Assembly: GCF_947498095.1 (NCBI RefSeq)
Contig: NZ_CANMJE010000001.1
Span: forward strand, 186,001-250,000
Source: an uncultured Shimia sp.
GTDB taxonomy: Bacteria > Pseudomonadota > Alphaproteobacteria > Rhodobacterales > Rhodobacteraceae
Direction of reading: 5' to 3'
Length of the DNA stretch: 64,000 nucleotides
Every line of letters starts with the position of its first letter. Position 1 is the stretch's first letter. The position numbers were made by a program, and so were the translations under genes. Of this stretch, positions 43,721-52,847 are shown piece by piece. Under the pieces are notes generated by a model, which saw nothing but the letters and a program-made list of their open reading frames with translations, ran no database searches and was not told where the DNA came from.

Positions 43721-44527
43721 ATGCAGGTTACAGCGGAACTCATAGAACAGGCGCGTTCTGGCGACGCGCGGGCGCTCGAAGCCTTGGCGCGGCATGCGCA
43801 GACACGGGTATACCCACTGGCCGTGCGCATGCTGGGCGATCCGGACCCGGCGCAGGACGCAACACAGGAAATCCTTATACGTGTGGTAACTAAACTGTCG
43901 TCGTTTCGCGGGGAAAGCCGGTTTGACACGTGGGTGTACCGGGTGGCGACGAATTACCTGCTGACCGCAAAAAAGGTGCGGGCGCGTGATCCGCGGCTGA
44001 CGTTTGACGTCTTTGGCGCTGATCTTGAAACCGGGCTGGTCGATGACTTGCAGGCTTCGGCAGAAGACCACGTGATGCTGAACGAACTACGGATCCGCTG
44101 CACGATGGCGATGCTTTTGTGTCTGGATCGCGATCACCGGGTGGCCTACGTGCTGGGCGAGATCATGGAGATGTCGCAGAGCGAGGCGACAGCGGTGTTG
44201 GATGTGTCCCCTGACACCTATCGCAAACGCCTGAGCCGAGCGCGGGCGGATGTGCAGGCGTTCACCGCGCGGTCCTGCGGGCTGGCAGCAAAAGACGCCG
44301 CCTGTCGCTGTTCGCGGCGATTGCCCACCGCGATGGCGATGGGGCGGGTGCCTGCCGAACCTTCGGCGCATTTCGCGGATGCCCCAACTTATGGCGAGGT
44401 CCGTGTACAAGCCGCCCAAACCGAGGCCCGGCTGGTTGCGGCCAAGCTGCAACGGGCAACGGGGCCGCTGATGTCCACAGAAGATATTGCAAGACACGTC
44501 ATGCGGCTTGTCGATCCGCCGGGCTGA
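43721..44527 (+). CDS. ECF-type RNA polymerase sigma factor with C-terminal Cys-rich extension
   Basis: The 268-residue protein has sigma region 2 (LAVRMLGDPDPAQDATQEILIRV and FDTWVYRVATNYLL) and region 4 (MEMSQSEATAVLDVSPDTYRKRLSRAR), without regions 1 and 3: an ECF. About 90 residues follow region 4, starting with SCGLAAKDAACRCSRR, three Cys that could bind zinc or form disulfides, and ending in a helical tail. No anti-sigma gene adjoins, so the extension may itself sense or restrain activity. AGGGAG lies upstream. The next gene encodes an NTF2-like protein 40 nt downstream. Confidence 0.88.
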   Translation: MQVTAELIEQARSGDARALEALARHAQTRVYPLAVRMLGDPDPAQDATQEILIRVVTKLSSFRGESRFDTWVYRVATNYLLTAKKVRARDPRLTFDVFGADLETGLVDDLQASAEDHVMLNELRIRCTMAMLLCLDRDHRVAYVLGEIMEMSQSEATAVLDVSPDTYRKRLSRARADVQAFTARSCGLAAKDAACRCSRRLPTAMAMGRVPAEPSAHFADAPTYGEVRVQAAQTEARLVAAKLQRATGPLMSTEDIARHVMRLVDPPG

Positions 44528-44567
44528 CCCCGGCACAACACCCAATCCCAAGCAAACGGAGACCAAC

Positions 44568-45038
44568 ATGAGACACGCAATTGCGTGGGTGATGACCTGC
44601 GCCTTTTTCACAAATCCAACCATCGCAACAGGAGAAACCATGACCCAAGACCAACAGAACGTTCTAACCGCCGTAGAGACGATGACTTTGGCCTTTCAGG
44701 CGGGAGATATTGACGCCGTAATGCAAACCTATGAACCCGGTGCCACAGTGGTGTTCGAGCCGGGGTCACCGGTTCAGGACGGTGACCAGCTGCGGGCGAT
44801 GTTCACGGCGATGGCAGAGGTCAATCCTGTTTTCACCTACACCGGGCACGAGGTGTTCGTCGCCGGGGACACCGCAATTCACATCGCGCCGTGGTCGATG
44901 ACGGGTCAGGCCCCGGATGGGCAGGCCATCGCGCAGTCCGGCCTGTCAGTCGCGGTCTTGCGCAGGCAGGCGGATGGCGCGTGGAAGATGGTGATTGATG
45001 ACCCGCATGGCGCGCATCTGATGGCGGGCCAGAACTGA
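44568..45038 (+). CDS. SnoaL/NTF2-like protein downstream of the ECF gene
   Basis: The 156-residue product is an NTF2-fold protein (LTAVETMTLAFQAGDIDAVMQTYEPGATVVFEPGSPVQD, then a beta sheet ending WKMVIDDPHG). The ATG at 44568 follows CGGAGACC and gives a signal-peptide-like N-terminus (MRHAIAWVMTCAFFTNPTIA). A second in-frame ATG at 44640 is also preceded by CAGGAGA and would give a cytosolic 132-residue form. SnoaL-like domains are fused to some ECF sigma factors (ECF41 type); here it is a separate gene. It may be a sigma modulator or part of its regulon. Confidence 0.82.
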   Translation: MRHAIAWVMTCAFFTNPTIATGETMTQDQQNVLTAVETMTLAFQAGDIDAVMQTYEPGATVVFEPGSPVQDGDQLRAMFTAMAEVNPVFTYTGHEVFVAGDTAIHIAPWSMTGQAPDGQAIAQSGLSVAVLRRQADGAWKMVIDDPHGAHLMAGQN

Positions 45039-45057
45039 GCTCACCAGGCACAAACCA

Positions 45058-45085
45058 AAAAGGGCCGCCCAAAGGCGACCCTTTT
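45058..45085. terminator. Bidirectional terminator between the NTF2-like gene and HU
   Basis: AAAAGGG and CCCTTTT flank an inner CGCC/GGCG stem with one mismatch and a CAAA loop. The minus-strand side continues into TTTTTGGTTTG, a good U-tract for HU, and the plus-strand side also ends the sigma-factor transcript. Confidence 0.82.
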
Positions 45086-45105
45086 CGTAACTGATAAGCG
45101 AATGC

Positions 45106-45393
45106 TTAGCCGTTGACGCTGTCTTTCAGAGCCTTCGCGATGGTCATTTTGACCACCTTGTCGGCGTCTTTCTTGATTTGCTCACCGGTGGCCGGGTTGC
45201 GAACCATGCGCTCGGGGCGTTCACGGCAGTAGATTTTGCCAACGCCCGGCAGGGTCACTGCGCCACCACCCGACACTTCGCGGGTGATCAGAGCGCAAAC
45301 GGCTTCCAATGCGGCAGCAGCGGATTTCTTGTCGGTGCCCATATCTTCGGCCAGTGCGGCAACGAGTTGGGTCTTGGTCATCGGTTTTGCCAT
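45106..45393 (-). CDS. hup: HU-family DNA-binding protein
   Basis: The 95-residue protein is a bacterial histone-like HU/IHF subunit: TKTQLVAALAEDMGTDKKSAAAALEAV forms the dimer helices, GVGKIYCRERPERMVRNPATGEQI the DNA-clasping beta arm with the conserved RNPxTG-type tip. It bends and compacts DNA. AAGGAG precedes the ATG. A probable promoter lies at 45441-45469 and a strong terminator follows. Confidence 0.93.
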   Translation of the reverse strand: MAKPMTKTQLVAALAEDMGTDKKSAAAALEAVCALITREVSGGGAVTLPGVGKIYCRERPERMVRNPATGEQIKKDADKVVKMTIAKALKDSVNG

Positions 45394-45440
45394 TTTCAGG
45401 TCTCCTTAGTCTGCCCGATTTGTAGGGCCTCGTGTCGGGC

Positions 45441-45469
45441 ATTTAACGGGATATGGTGGTTGAACACAA
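45441..45469 (-). promoter_or_regulatory. Candidate promoter of the HU gene
   Basis: On the minus strand TTGTGT (45469-45464) and TTAAAT (45446-45441) are 17 bp apart. An A/T-rich tract lies further upstream (about 45490-45500) and could act as an UP element. The leader contains GCCCGA and TCGGGC, a possible small hairpin. Confidence 0.45.
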
Positions 45470-45559
45470 CGAATAGTGGTTGCCAAACCCCTTTTTTTTG
45501 CGGATTTCCACCGATTTTTTGACCATTTGGGCCAAATATCGCGACTGACTCTAAGGAAA

Positions 45560-47038
45560 CTACAGGAAAGCAGTCTCATCGAAGCTGCGTAGTTTACGTG
45601 AATGTAAGCGCTCCAGAGGCATTTCTCGCAGGGCCTCCATCGCTCTTATGCCGATCATAAGGTGGCGTGCAACCTGTGTTTGATAGAAATCCGATGCCAT
45701 GCCCGGCAGCTTCAATTCGCCATGCAGCGGTTTGTCGGACACACACAAAAGCGTGCCGTAGGGAACGCGGAATCGAAAGCCGTTTGCGGCAATCGTGGCG
45801 CTTTCCATATCCAGTGCGATGGCGCGGGATTGTGACAGGCGCTGGACGGGGCCGGATTGGTCCCGCAGTTCCCAGTTGCGGTTGTCGATGGTGGCGACCG
45901 TGCCCGTCCGCATCACGCGTTTCAGATCATAGCCTTTGAGATCGGTGACGTCGGCCACCGCCTGCTCCAGTGCGATCTGTACTTCGGCCAAGGCCGGGAT
46001 CGGCACCCAGACCGGCAGGTCATCATCCAACACGTGATCTTCGCGCAGGTAAGCATGCGCCAGTACAAAATCACCGAGCGATTGCGAGTTTCTGAGACCT
46101 GCACAATGGCCAACCATGACCCAGGCATGCGGGCGCAAGACAGCGATATGGTCGGTCGCGGTTTTGGCATTCGAGGGGCCGACGCCGATGTTCACAAGCG
46201 TGATGCCGGACCCATCCGCCCGTTTCAGATGATAGGTCGGCATTTGCGGCTGTTTGGTAACCGGCGGAATGGGCGTGTCGCCATCGGTGATCTCAACATT
46301 GCCGGTGCTGACGAATGACGTGTAGCCACTGGCCGGATCATTCAGCTGCGCGCGAGCAAAGGCTTCGAACTCGGAGACATAGAACTGATAGTTGGTGAAC
46401 AAAACATGGTTCTGGAAATGCTCAGCGTCGGTCGCAGTATAGTGGCTGAGACGTGCTAGTGAGTAATCAACGCGCTGGGCGGTAAACGGCGCCAGTGGCG
46501 CGCTGTCATCTTCTGAAACAAAAGTGCCATTGACGATGTCGTCATTGGTGGTCGACAGAACTGGCACGTCAAACACATCGCGCAAGGTGAACGCAGTAGC
46601 GCCTTCCTGCGGGACGGTCAGATTGGTCTCACCCGACACCGCGAAATGCACCGGAATCGGGGTGGTCGAAGGCCCGATGATGACCGGCGCGTTGTGGTTG
46701 CACACCAGGAGGTCGATCTGTTGCTCAAGGTAATTGCGAAACAGGTCCGGCCGCGTGATGGTGGCGACGTGGGTGCCAGGTTCGGACACATGGCCAAAGC
46801 TGAGGCGCGAGTCGACCTGGGCAAAGCTGGTCGTTGTTATGCGGATCTCAGGATAAAACGCGCGGAAGCGTTTTTCCTTGGGACCGGATTCCAGCACCAG
46901 TCGAAACTTGTCACACAAAAAGGTGGTTGCGGCCTCGTAAAGTTCTTCGAGCCGATCAACCGCAGCCTTGGGGTCGGTAAAGGCTTCGGCGGCCGGGAGT
47001 GTCGGGATGACGACACGGTTGTCTTTTTGTGGGGTCAT
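45560..47038 (-). CDS. amn: AMP nucleosidase
   Basis: The 492-residue protein has the Amn N-terminal domain (to about residue 180) and a C-terminal nucleoside phosphorylase fold with LVNIGVGPSNAKTATDH, WVMVGHCAGLR and IALDMESATIAANGFR, where the Glu binds ribose. It hydrolyses AMP to adenine and ribose-5-phosphate. Its start overlaps the adenine deaminase stop by 4 nt. Together they turn AMP into hypoxanthine via adenine. Confidence 0.95.
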   Translation of the reverse strand: MTPQKDNRVVIPTLPAAEAFTDPKAAVDRLEELYEAATTFLCDKFRLVLESGPKEKRFRAFYPEIRITTTSFAQVDSRLSFGHVSEPGTHVATITRPDLFRNYLEQQIDLLVCNHNAPVIIGPSTTPIPVHFAVSGETNLTVPQEGATAFTLRDVFDVPVLSTTNDDIVNGTFVSEDDSAPLAPFTAQRVDYSLARLSHYTATDAEHFQNHVLFTNYQFYVSEFEAFARAQLNDPASGYTSFVSTGNVEITDGDTPIPPVTKQPQMPTYHLKRADGSGITLVNIGVGPSNAKTATDHIAVLRPHAWVMVGHCAGLRNSQSLGDFVLAHAYLREDHVLDDDLPVWVPIPALAEVQIALEQAVADVTDLKGYDLKRVMRTGTVATIDNRNWELRDQSGPVQRLSQSRAIALDMESATIAANGFRFRVPYGTLLCVSDKPLHGELKLPGMASDFYQTQVARHLMIGIRAMEALREMPLERLHSRKLRSFDETAFL

Positions 47039-48843
47039 TCGGCGGGCTCCAAAAGGGCGATACGTTCAAAGCTGCGAACATCGACAATACCAAGGTCGGA
47101 AATGCGAAGTTCGGGGATCACGACCAGCGCTAAGAGCGAATGCTGCATATAGGCGTTGTTGAGGGTGCAGCCACAGGCCTCCATCGCGTCAACCATGGCT
47201 TGGGCTTTGGCGGCCACGTCCTTGGCCGGGCTGTCTGACATGAGACCCGCGATGGGCAGTTCCACCATGGAAATCTCTTGGCCATCCTTAAAGACGGTCA
47301 CGCCGCCTCCGGCCTCACCCAATCGGTTTGCAGCCAGCGTCATATCGGCGTGGCTTGTGCCGACGACGATCATGTGGTGGCTGTCATGGGCCACGGTTGA
47401 GGCTATGGCCATGTTGCCGGAGTAGCCAAATCCCGAGACAAAGCCATTGGTGACATCACCCGTGGCGCGGTGGCGCTCGACCAGTGCGATGTGGCAGATA
47501 TCAGTCTCTGTTTCACCCTGAACGATGCCATCCAGAACCGAAAGCCGCGCTTTAAGCGCCTTGGTTGGGGCCTGGTTTTCCACAACGCCAATCACATTCG
47601 CAGTGACTTGTGCGGCGCCTGAGGGCGCAGCGATTTCAAAATCGCCAGCTGTTAGGGATTTACCCAGATGCACAGTGTTTCGGGCGTGGTCCGGCCAGTC
47701 ATAATGCGGGCATTCGACGGTAATCTCTCCATCACGCGCCACGGTCTGACCTCGGGCGATGACGTGTTCGATGGGCATCTCTGTCAGGTCCGACGTCAGG
47801 ATGATATCGGCACGTCTTCCGGGTGCAATAGAGCCTAACTCACGCTCTAACCCAAAATGCGTTGCGGTGTTGATTGTCGCCATTTGCAGCGCAATCACGG
47901 GGTCACAACCGCAGGCAATCGCATGGCGTACAACGCGGTTCATATGGCCGTCATTGACCAGCGTGCCCGAGTGGCAATCGTCGGTACACAGAATAAAGTT
48001 GCGTGGGTCGAGGCCCTTTTCCGTCACCGCGGTGATTTGGGTTTCCACGTCATACCAAGCACTGCCCAGCCGCATCATGGACCGCATCCCCTGACGCACG
48101 CGAGCGATGGCATCCGCTTCGCAGGTGCCCTCGTGGTCGTCCGCCGGTCCTCCGGCCGCATAAGCATGAAAGGCCGGGCCAAGGTCAGGGCTCGCATAAT
48201 GCCCGCCCACGGTCTTGCCAGCATTTTGCGTGGCAGCGATTTCGGCCAGCATCTGCTGCGAACCGTTCACCACACCAGGGAAGTTCATCATTTCCCCCAG
48301 ACCAATAATACCCGGCCATTGCATGGCCTCGGTAACGTCATCCGGGCCAATCTCGTAGCCAGTCGTCTCAAGTCCCGGCGCCGAGGGCGCACAGGATGGC
48401 ATTTGGGTAAAGATATTGACCGGCTGCATCAACGCCTCGTCATGCATCATGCGCACGCCATCGAGGCCCAGAACGTTGGCAATCTCGTGCGGGTCAGTGA
48501 ACATTGAGGTTGTGCCATGGGGGATCACCGCACGGGCAAACTCGGCAGGGGTCAGCATGCCGCTTTCAATGTGCATATGTGCATCGCACAGGCCGGGGAT
48601 CATGAAACGCCCGTTGGCCTCGATGATCTCAGTGTTCTCACCAATGCAATGGCTGGCATCCGGGCCGACGTATGCAATACGGCCCTCAGCAATGGCAATA
48701 TCTGAGTCGGGCAGGATTTCACGTGTGTGTACATTGACCCATTGGCCCTTGCGGATCACGGTGTCAGCAGGCGCGCGGCCGGCAGCTACAGCGACAAGGC
48801 GGGGGGCACATTCGGCCCAGGTTTTGATTGAGGTTCTCTCCAT
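47035..48843 (-). CDS. ade: Adenine deaminase
   Basis: The ATG at 48843 gives 602 residues; further ATGs and a GTG in frame to 48864 are possible starts, none with a clear Shine-Dalgarno. The amidohydrolase metal site is DAHMHIESGML, with Asp and His in TDDCHSGTLV, and the long C-terminal domain with VAHDSHHMIVVG is specific to adenine deaminase. It makes hypoxanthine and ammonia from adenine. It is coupled to amn by a 4-nt overlap and divergent from a VOC gene. Confidence 0.93.
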   Translation of the reverse strand: MERTSIKTWAECAPRLVAVAAGRAPADTVIRKGQWVNVHTREILPDSDIAIAEGRIAYVGPDASHCIGENTEIIEANGRFMIPGLCDAHMHIESGMLTPAEFARAVIPHGTTSMFTDPHEIANVLGLDGVRMMHDEALMQPVNIFTQMPSCAPSAPGLETTGYEIGPDDVTEAMQWPGIIGLGEMMNFPGVVNGSQQMLAEIAATQNAGKTVGGHYASPDLGPAFHAYAAGGPADDHEGTCEADAIARVRQGMRSMMRLGSAWYDVETQITAVTEKGLDPRNFILCTDDCHSGTLVNDGHMNRVVRHAIACGCDPVIALQMATINTATHFGLERELGSIAPGRRADIILTSDLTEMPIEHVIARGQTVARDGEITVECPHYDWPDHARNTVHLGKSLTAGDFEIAAPSGAAQVTANVIGVVENQAPTKALKARLSVLDGIVQGETETDICHIALVERHRATGDVTNGFVSGFGYSGNMAIASTVAHDSHHMIVVGTSHADMTLAANRLGEAGGGVTVFKDGQEISMVELPIAGLMSDSPAKDVAAKAQAMVDAMEACGCTLNNAYMQHSLLALVVIPELRISDLGIVDVRSFERIALLEPAE

Positions 48844-48915
48844 AGCGCACGTTGACATGTGCAAGGGCGAGGATCAAGCTCGCCACGGATGAAGGTTTTG
48901 CGAAAGGTGTTGCAA

Positions 48916-49335
48916 ATGGATTTTGAAACGGTCGGCGCCGCAGAGTTTGGCGCCTCTCTGAGAGGCATCGGACTGAACATTCTTGTGCGAGAGGTTCCGG
49001 CCATTTGTGCAATGTTAGAGACTGTTTTTGACATGAAGGCGCATCAGATTACGAAGGACTTTGCCATTGTGACCTACGGCGATCAGGTATTCCAGATCCA
49101 TGCCGATGGCACCTATCATTCACATCCTTTGCTGGGTCTGTTGCCTGAATCCGGGGTGCGCGGCGCTGGACTGGAGATACACCTCTATGACACGGACCCA
49201 GACGAAGCAGTCAAACGTGGCGAGGATGCCGGCATGCATGTGTTGGCAGAGCCCGCAGACAAACCACATGGCCTGCGGGAAGCGTATTTGCTTTGTCCCA
49301 ATGGGTATGCCTGGGTGCCATCGCGACCGCTCTGA
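48916..49335 (+). CDS. VOC-like (glyoxalase-fold) protein
   Basis: The 139-residue protein begins at the ATG at 48916 after AAAGGTG; an upstream ATG at 48889 is possible. LRGIGLNILVREVPAICAMLETVF and GAGLEIHLYDTDPDEAV are VOC-type modules, and AYLLCPNGYAWVPSRPL the final strand, but metal ligands are not obvious. It precedes the amidohydrolase gene by 41 nt on the same strand and may share its transcript. Function unknown. Confidence 0.8.
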   Translation: MDFETVGAAEFGASLRGIGLNILVREVPAICAMLETVFDMKAHQITKDFAIVTYGDQVFQIHADGTYHSHPLLGLLPESGVRGAGLEIHLYDTDPDEAVKRGEDAGMHVLAEPADKPHGLREAYLLCPNGYAWVPSRPL

Positions 49336-49376
49336 CAGAGCCAGATGCCCAACCAGAAAACGAAAGAGACCCTATC

Positions 49377-51047
49377 ATGAGCCCACATCCTGATCTGATC
49401 ATCCTGAATGGGTCACTGTTGACATTTGACGATGCAACCAATGGCGCCTCGGCCTTGGCAGTTCGCGATGGTCGGATCATGGCGTTGGGGTCTAACGCCG
49501 AAATGCGGGATCTCGCCGGGACAAACACTGAAGTTATTGACGCATGTGGCGGCACGGTAATGCCGGGCTTCATTGACAGCCATGTGCATTTGTTTGGCGG
49601 CGCGGCAGAACTGGACATGTTGCATCTGCATGACACGATGGGCACCGAGGCGCTGACACATGCCATCCGCGCCTTTGCTGCTGAGAAACCAGATGAACCG
49701 TTGCTGATGGGAGTCTCGGCCGACTATCACATCCTTGGCCCCGATGTCACGGCAACGCGCCAACATCTGGACGAGATTTTGCCGGATCGCCCGGTGGCTC
49801 TTATGGCGGCAGATCACCATACAGTTTGGGCCAACACAAAGGCGCTGGAACAGGCTGGAATCCTGCACGGCGGGCCGGTGCCAGAAGGGTCCGAGATTGT
49901 TATGGCAGCAGATGGCACTGCGCATGGCCAACTCAACGAAACGGGAGCTTTTGGGCCGGTTCTGAAGCTTTCGACGCTTGGCGGGCGAGACCTGCTAGGT
50001 TATGTGACCGGCGCCGATCCTGAACCGCCCGCGACCCCCGAAGAACGTGCCTTTGACAAAGAGGTCATCCTACGTGGGTTGAACCACTGTGCCAGCCACG
50101 GGATCACCGGCCTGCACAATATGGATGGCAACTATTACCAACTTGAATTGCTCAGCGAACTTGAAGCCGAAGGCCGGTTGCCCGCACGCGTTCAAGTACC
50201 AATGCATCTAAAGAATTTTGATCCTCTGGACAGGCTGGCCGAGGCCGACGACATGCAGCGCAGGTTTAACTCGGACATGGTGTGGTCGGGTCGGGTCAAG
50301 ATGTTCATGGATGGTGTTCTTGACAGTTACACGGCGTTGATGCTCTCGCCCTATCCCGGCAAGCCGGACAGCGTTGGTGACGCTGTTTTTGAAGCGGATC
50401 ACTTTAACGAGGCTTGCATTCGTTCCGATGCGATGGGGCTACAGATCAGCGTTCATGCGATTGGCGACGGGGCCGTGCGTCGGACGCTAAATGGGTACGA
50501 GGCAGCTCAAAAAGCGAATGGGGTACGGGACTCGCGTCACCGCATCGAACATATCGAGGTCATCGATCCAGCGGACGTGCCGCGTTTGGCAGCGATGGGT
50601 GTGGTGGCGTCCTTACAGCCGCTACACTCACCCGCAGGCGGTCTGTTTACCCCCTATGCCGCCGGAGATATTCTAACGGCCAGCCAAATTCCGTATGCCT
50701 TTGCCTGGCAGAAGCTCCGGGAAAGCGGTGCCAAAGTGTGCTTTTCAACCGACTGGCCCGTGGTTCCCGTGGACACAATGATGACGGTCGCCGGTGCCGT
50801 TCATGGCACACCTTTGCCCGAACCGTGGGTCGACGACCGTCAGAGCCTGTTTGACACTTTGGCCGCCTATACACGCGACAACGCCTGGCTTGAGTTCAAC
50901 GAACACCGCAAGGGGCGGCTTTCCCCCGGTTATATGGCCGACATCTGCATCATGGGCAGGGATTTGTTCCAAACGCCTGATGCAGATCTCGCCAATGCCC
51001 GGACGCTGGTGACCCTGTGCGGAGGGCGCATCTCCTTTCGTCGCTAG
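49377..51047 (+). CDS. Amidohydrolase (YtcJ-like)
   Basis: The 556-residue protein begins at the ATG at 49377 behind AAAGAGA. It has the amidohydrolase metal motif GFIDSHVHLFGG near residue 68, SVHAIGDGAVR (metal His), RIEHIEV and CFSTDWPVVP, where Asp is the catalytic base. This is the YtcJ/NfdA branch (exoenzyme regulatory protein AepA-like), which hydrolyses N-formyl or related amides. Substrate not known. It is followed by the converging LysR gene. Confidence 0.88.
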   Translation: MSPHPDLIILNGSLLTFDDATNGASALAVRDGRIMALGSNAEMRDLAGTNTEVIDACGGTVMPGFIDSHVHLFGGAAELDMLHLHDTMGTEALTHAIRAFAAEKPDEPLLMGVSADYHILGPDVTATRQHLDEILPDRPVALMAADHHTVWANTKALEQAGILHGGPVPEGSEIVMAADGTAHGQLNETGAFGPVLKLSTLGGRDLLGYVTGADPEPPATPEERAFDKEVILRGLNHCASHGITGLHNMDGNYYQLELLSELEAEGRLPARVQVPMHLKNFDPLDRLAEADDMQRRFNSDMVWSGRVKMFMDGVLDSYTALMLSPYPGKPDSVGDAVFEADHFNEACIRSDAMGLQISVHAIGDGAVRRTLNGYEAAQKANGVRDSRHRIEHIEVIDPADVPRLAAMGVVASLQPLHSPAGGLFTPYAAGDILTASQIPYAFAWQKLRESGAKVCFSTDWPVVPVDTMMTVAGAVHGTPLPEPWVDDRQSLFDTLAAYTRDNAWLEFNEHRKGRLSPGYMADICIMGRDLFQTPDADLANARTLVTLCGGRISFRR

Positions 51048-51055
51048 CGAAATGA

Positions 51056-51949
51056 TCAGAAGCGATTTTGGACCAGATCTTCTGCGGCTATCTCTTGGAT
51101 CAGCCAGTCTGAAAACGCCTGCGCAGCGGGTATGTCGCGGGCGTGAGGGGCGGTCATCAGGTAATAGGCTTCTTGCATAGCAACGCGGTGTTCAAACGGC
51201 GCGATCAGCTTGCCGTCTGCAATCAGATTGGCCGCGATCGTGTCATGCGCCAGCGCCACGCCGCCACCCGCAGCAGCCACCGCCATACTGACGGAATAGG
51301 TGGTGCAATAGGTGACATGGGGACCCGGCCAGTCTAGCGCCTGATCCTCGGCCCACGAGGGCCAATTGCACATCAGGTTGGCGCAATCGTACAGCGGATG
51401 CTGCGTGAGGTCATCGATAGACACGGCGTAGTCCGGCGCAGTCACTGGGTAATAATGATCCTGCCGGATCAGCTGAGCGTCCAAATGCTGCGCGGGGCGC
51501 AAGGAATAGCGGATTTCCACATCTGCCCCTTCGGCCATATCGCGCGGCTCCCACAATTCTGTGCGGATATTGAGTTGCACATCCGGGTGGCGGGCATGAA
51601 AGCGGCCCAGACGCGGAGCGAGCCAGTGAATGGCAAACGTGATGTTGCTTTGCACCTGCAACACCTGTTCCTGCGGACCCAACACAGCACGAGTCCCGCG
51701 GGTCAGGGTGCGAAACGCCTCACGGACCACGGGCAGATACATCAGCCCAGTCCGGGTCAATTCGAGTGTGCGCGGTCGGCGATGAAAGAGCGGTGTCCCC
51801 AAATGACCTTCGAGCGACTTGATCTGCTGGCTGACCGCACTTTGGGTCATGTGAAGTTCGGCAGCGGCATCGGTAAAGGACAAATGACGCGCGGCGGCCT
51901 CAAAGGCGCGCAACCAGTTCAGGGGAGGCAAGGCATTCTGCAAGTGCAT
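51056..51949 (-). CDS. LysR-family transcriptional regulator (GcvA-like)
   Basis: The 297-residue protein has the N-terminal winged HTH (LSFTDAAAELHMTQSAVSQQIKSLEGHLG) and an LTTR effector domain beginning near residue 90. LPPLNWLRAFEAAARHLSF is typical of the GcvA-like subgroup. It is divergent from a class II aldolase gene, with a perfect LysR box at 51958-51974 in the shared 100-bp gap, so it probably controls that gene and itself. Confidence 0.93.
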   Translation of the reverse strand: MHLQNALPPLNWLRAFEAAARHLSFTDAAAELHMTQSAVSQQIKSLEGHLGTPLFHRRPRTLELTRTGLMYLPVVREAFRTLTRGTRAVLGPQEQVLQVQSNITFAIHWLAPRLGRFHARHPDVQLNIRTELWEPRDMAEGADVEIRYSLRPAQHLDAQLIRQDHYYPVTAPDYAVSIDDLTQHPLYDCANLMCNWPSWAEDQALDWPGPHVTYCTTYSVSMAVAAAGGGVALAHDTIAANLIADGKLIAPFEHRVAMQEAYYLMTAPHARDIPAAQAFSDWLIQEIAAEDLVQNRF

Positions 51950-51957
51950 AATCCGCA

Positions 51958-51974
51958 CATAAGTTTGACTTATG
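51958..51974. promoter_or_regulatory. LysR box (T-N11-A dyad)
   Basis: CATAAG-TTTGA-CTTATG, perfect 6-bp arms with a T-N11-A core (T51960, A51972). It is 8 bp upstream of the LysR start and about 75 bp upstream of the aldolase start, the usual position of a recognition site. Confidence 0.75.
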
Positions 51975-52049
51975 GGATAACTTCATTTTTTTCGTTGGTA
52001 AAGAGCGGCGTCGCACGGCAAGTCATGAACAGAACAAGGAGATACCCTG

Positions 52050-52805
52050 ATGAGCGTGACAGACCTTCGCCCTAACCTCGATTACTGGCAGGAACGTGTG
52101 GACATGGCTGCCGCCTTTCGCTGGACCGCCCGGCTGAACCTGCATGAAGGCGTTGCCAACCATTTCTCACTTTCGGTGAATGACGATGGCACCAAATTCC
52201 TGATGAACCCCAACCAGATGCATTTCAGCCGCATCAAGGCGAGCGATCTTTTGCTACTGGACGCCAACGACCCCGACACGCTGGATAAGCCGGGTGCGCC
52301 GGATCCCACGGCTTGGGGGCTGCACGGTAGTATTCATCGGTTCTGTGGCCACGCCCGTTGCGCGATGCATGTACATTCGATTCATGCAACGGTTTTAGCC
52401 TCGCTTGCAGACAGCCGACTGCCGCCAATCGATCAAAACACCGCCACATTCTACAACCGCTATGTCATCGACGAAGAGTTTGGCGGATTGGCGTTTGAGT
52501 CCGAGGGCAAGCGCTGTGCCGCAATGCTGACCGACCCCAAGGTCAAGACCATGATTATGGGCAACCACGGCGTTATGGTGATTGGCGATACGGTCGCGGA
52601 GACCTTTAACCGGCTCTATTACTTCGAGCGCGCCGCCGAGACCTATATCCGTGCGCTGCAAACCGGCCAGCCGCTGCGGGTACTGAGCGACGAGATCGCC
52701 GAGAAGACGGCGCAAGAGCTTGAAGAATACCCCGAACAGGACGTCCGACATCTGGCCGAGTTGAAAGCCATTCTGGATGACGAGGGCTCAAACTACGCAA
52801 GTTAG
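52050..52805 (+). CDS. Class II aldolase/adducin-family protein
   Basis: The 251-residue protein shows the zinc site HVHSIH and a later His in the NHGVMVIGDTVAETFNRLYYFERAA block, as in fuculose- and rhamnulose-phosphate aldolases. The N-terminal acidic residue in NLHEGVANHFS is where relatives have the catalytic Glu. AAGGAG precedes the ATG. Sugar-phosphate aldolase or decarboxylase chemistry is expected, but several oxidative relatives exist. Expression is likely under the divergent LysR protein. Confidence 0.88.
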   Translation: MSVTDLRPNLDYWQERVDMAAAFRWTARLNLHEGVANHFSLSVNDDGTKFLMNPNQMHFSRIKASDLLLLDANDPDTLDKPGAPDPTAWGLHGSIHRFCGHARCAMHVHSIHATVLASLADSRLPPIDQNTATFYNRYVIDEEFGGLAFESEGKRCAAMLTDPKVKTMIMGNHGVMVIGDTVAETFNRLYYFERAAETYIRALQTGQPLRVLSDEIAEKTAQELEEYPEQDVRHLAELKAILDDEGSNYAS

Positions 52806-52847
52806 GCCGAAATAGAGACTATTTTGTCCAGTTGGGGAGGATTGGAT

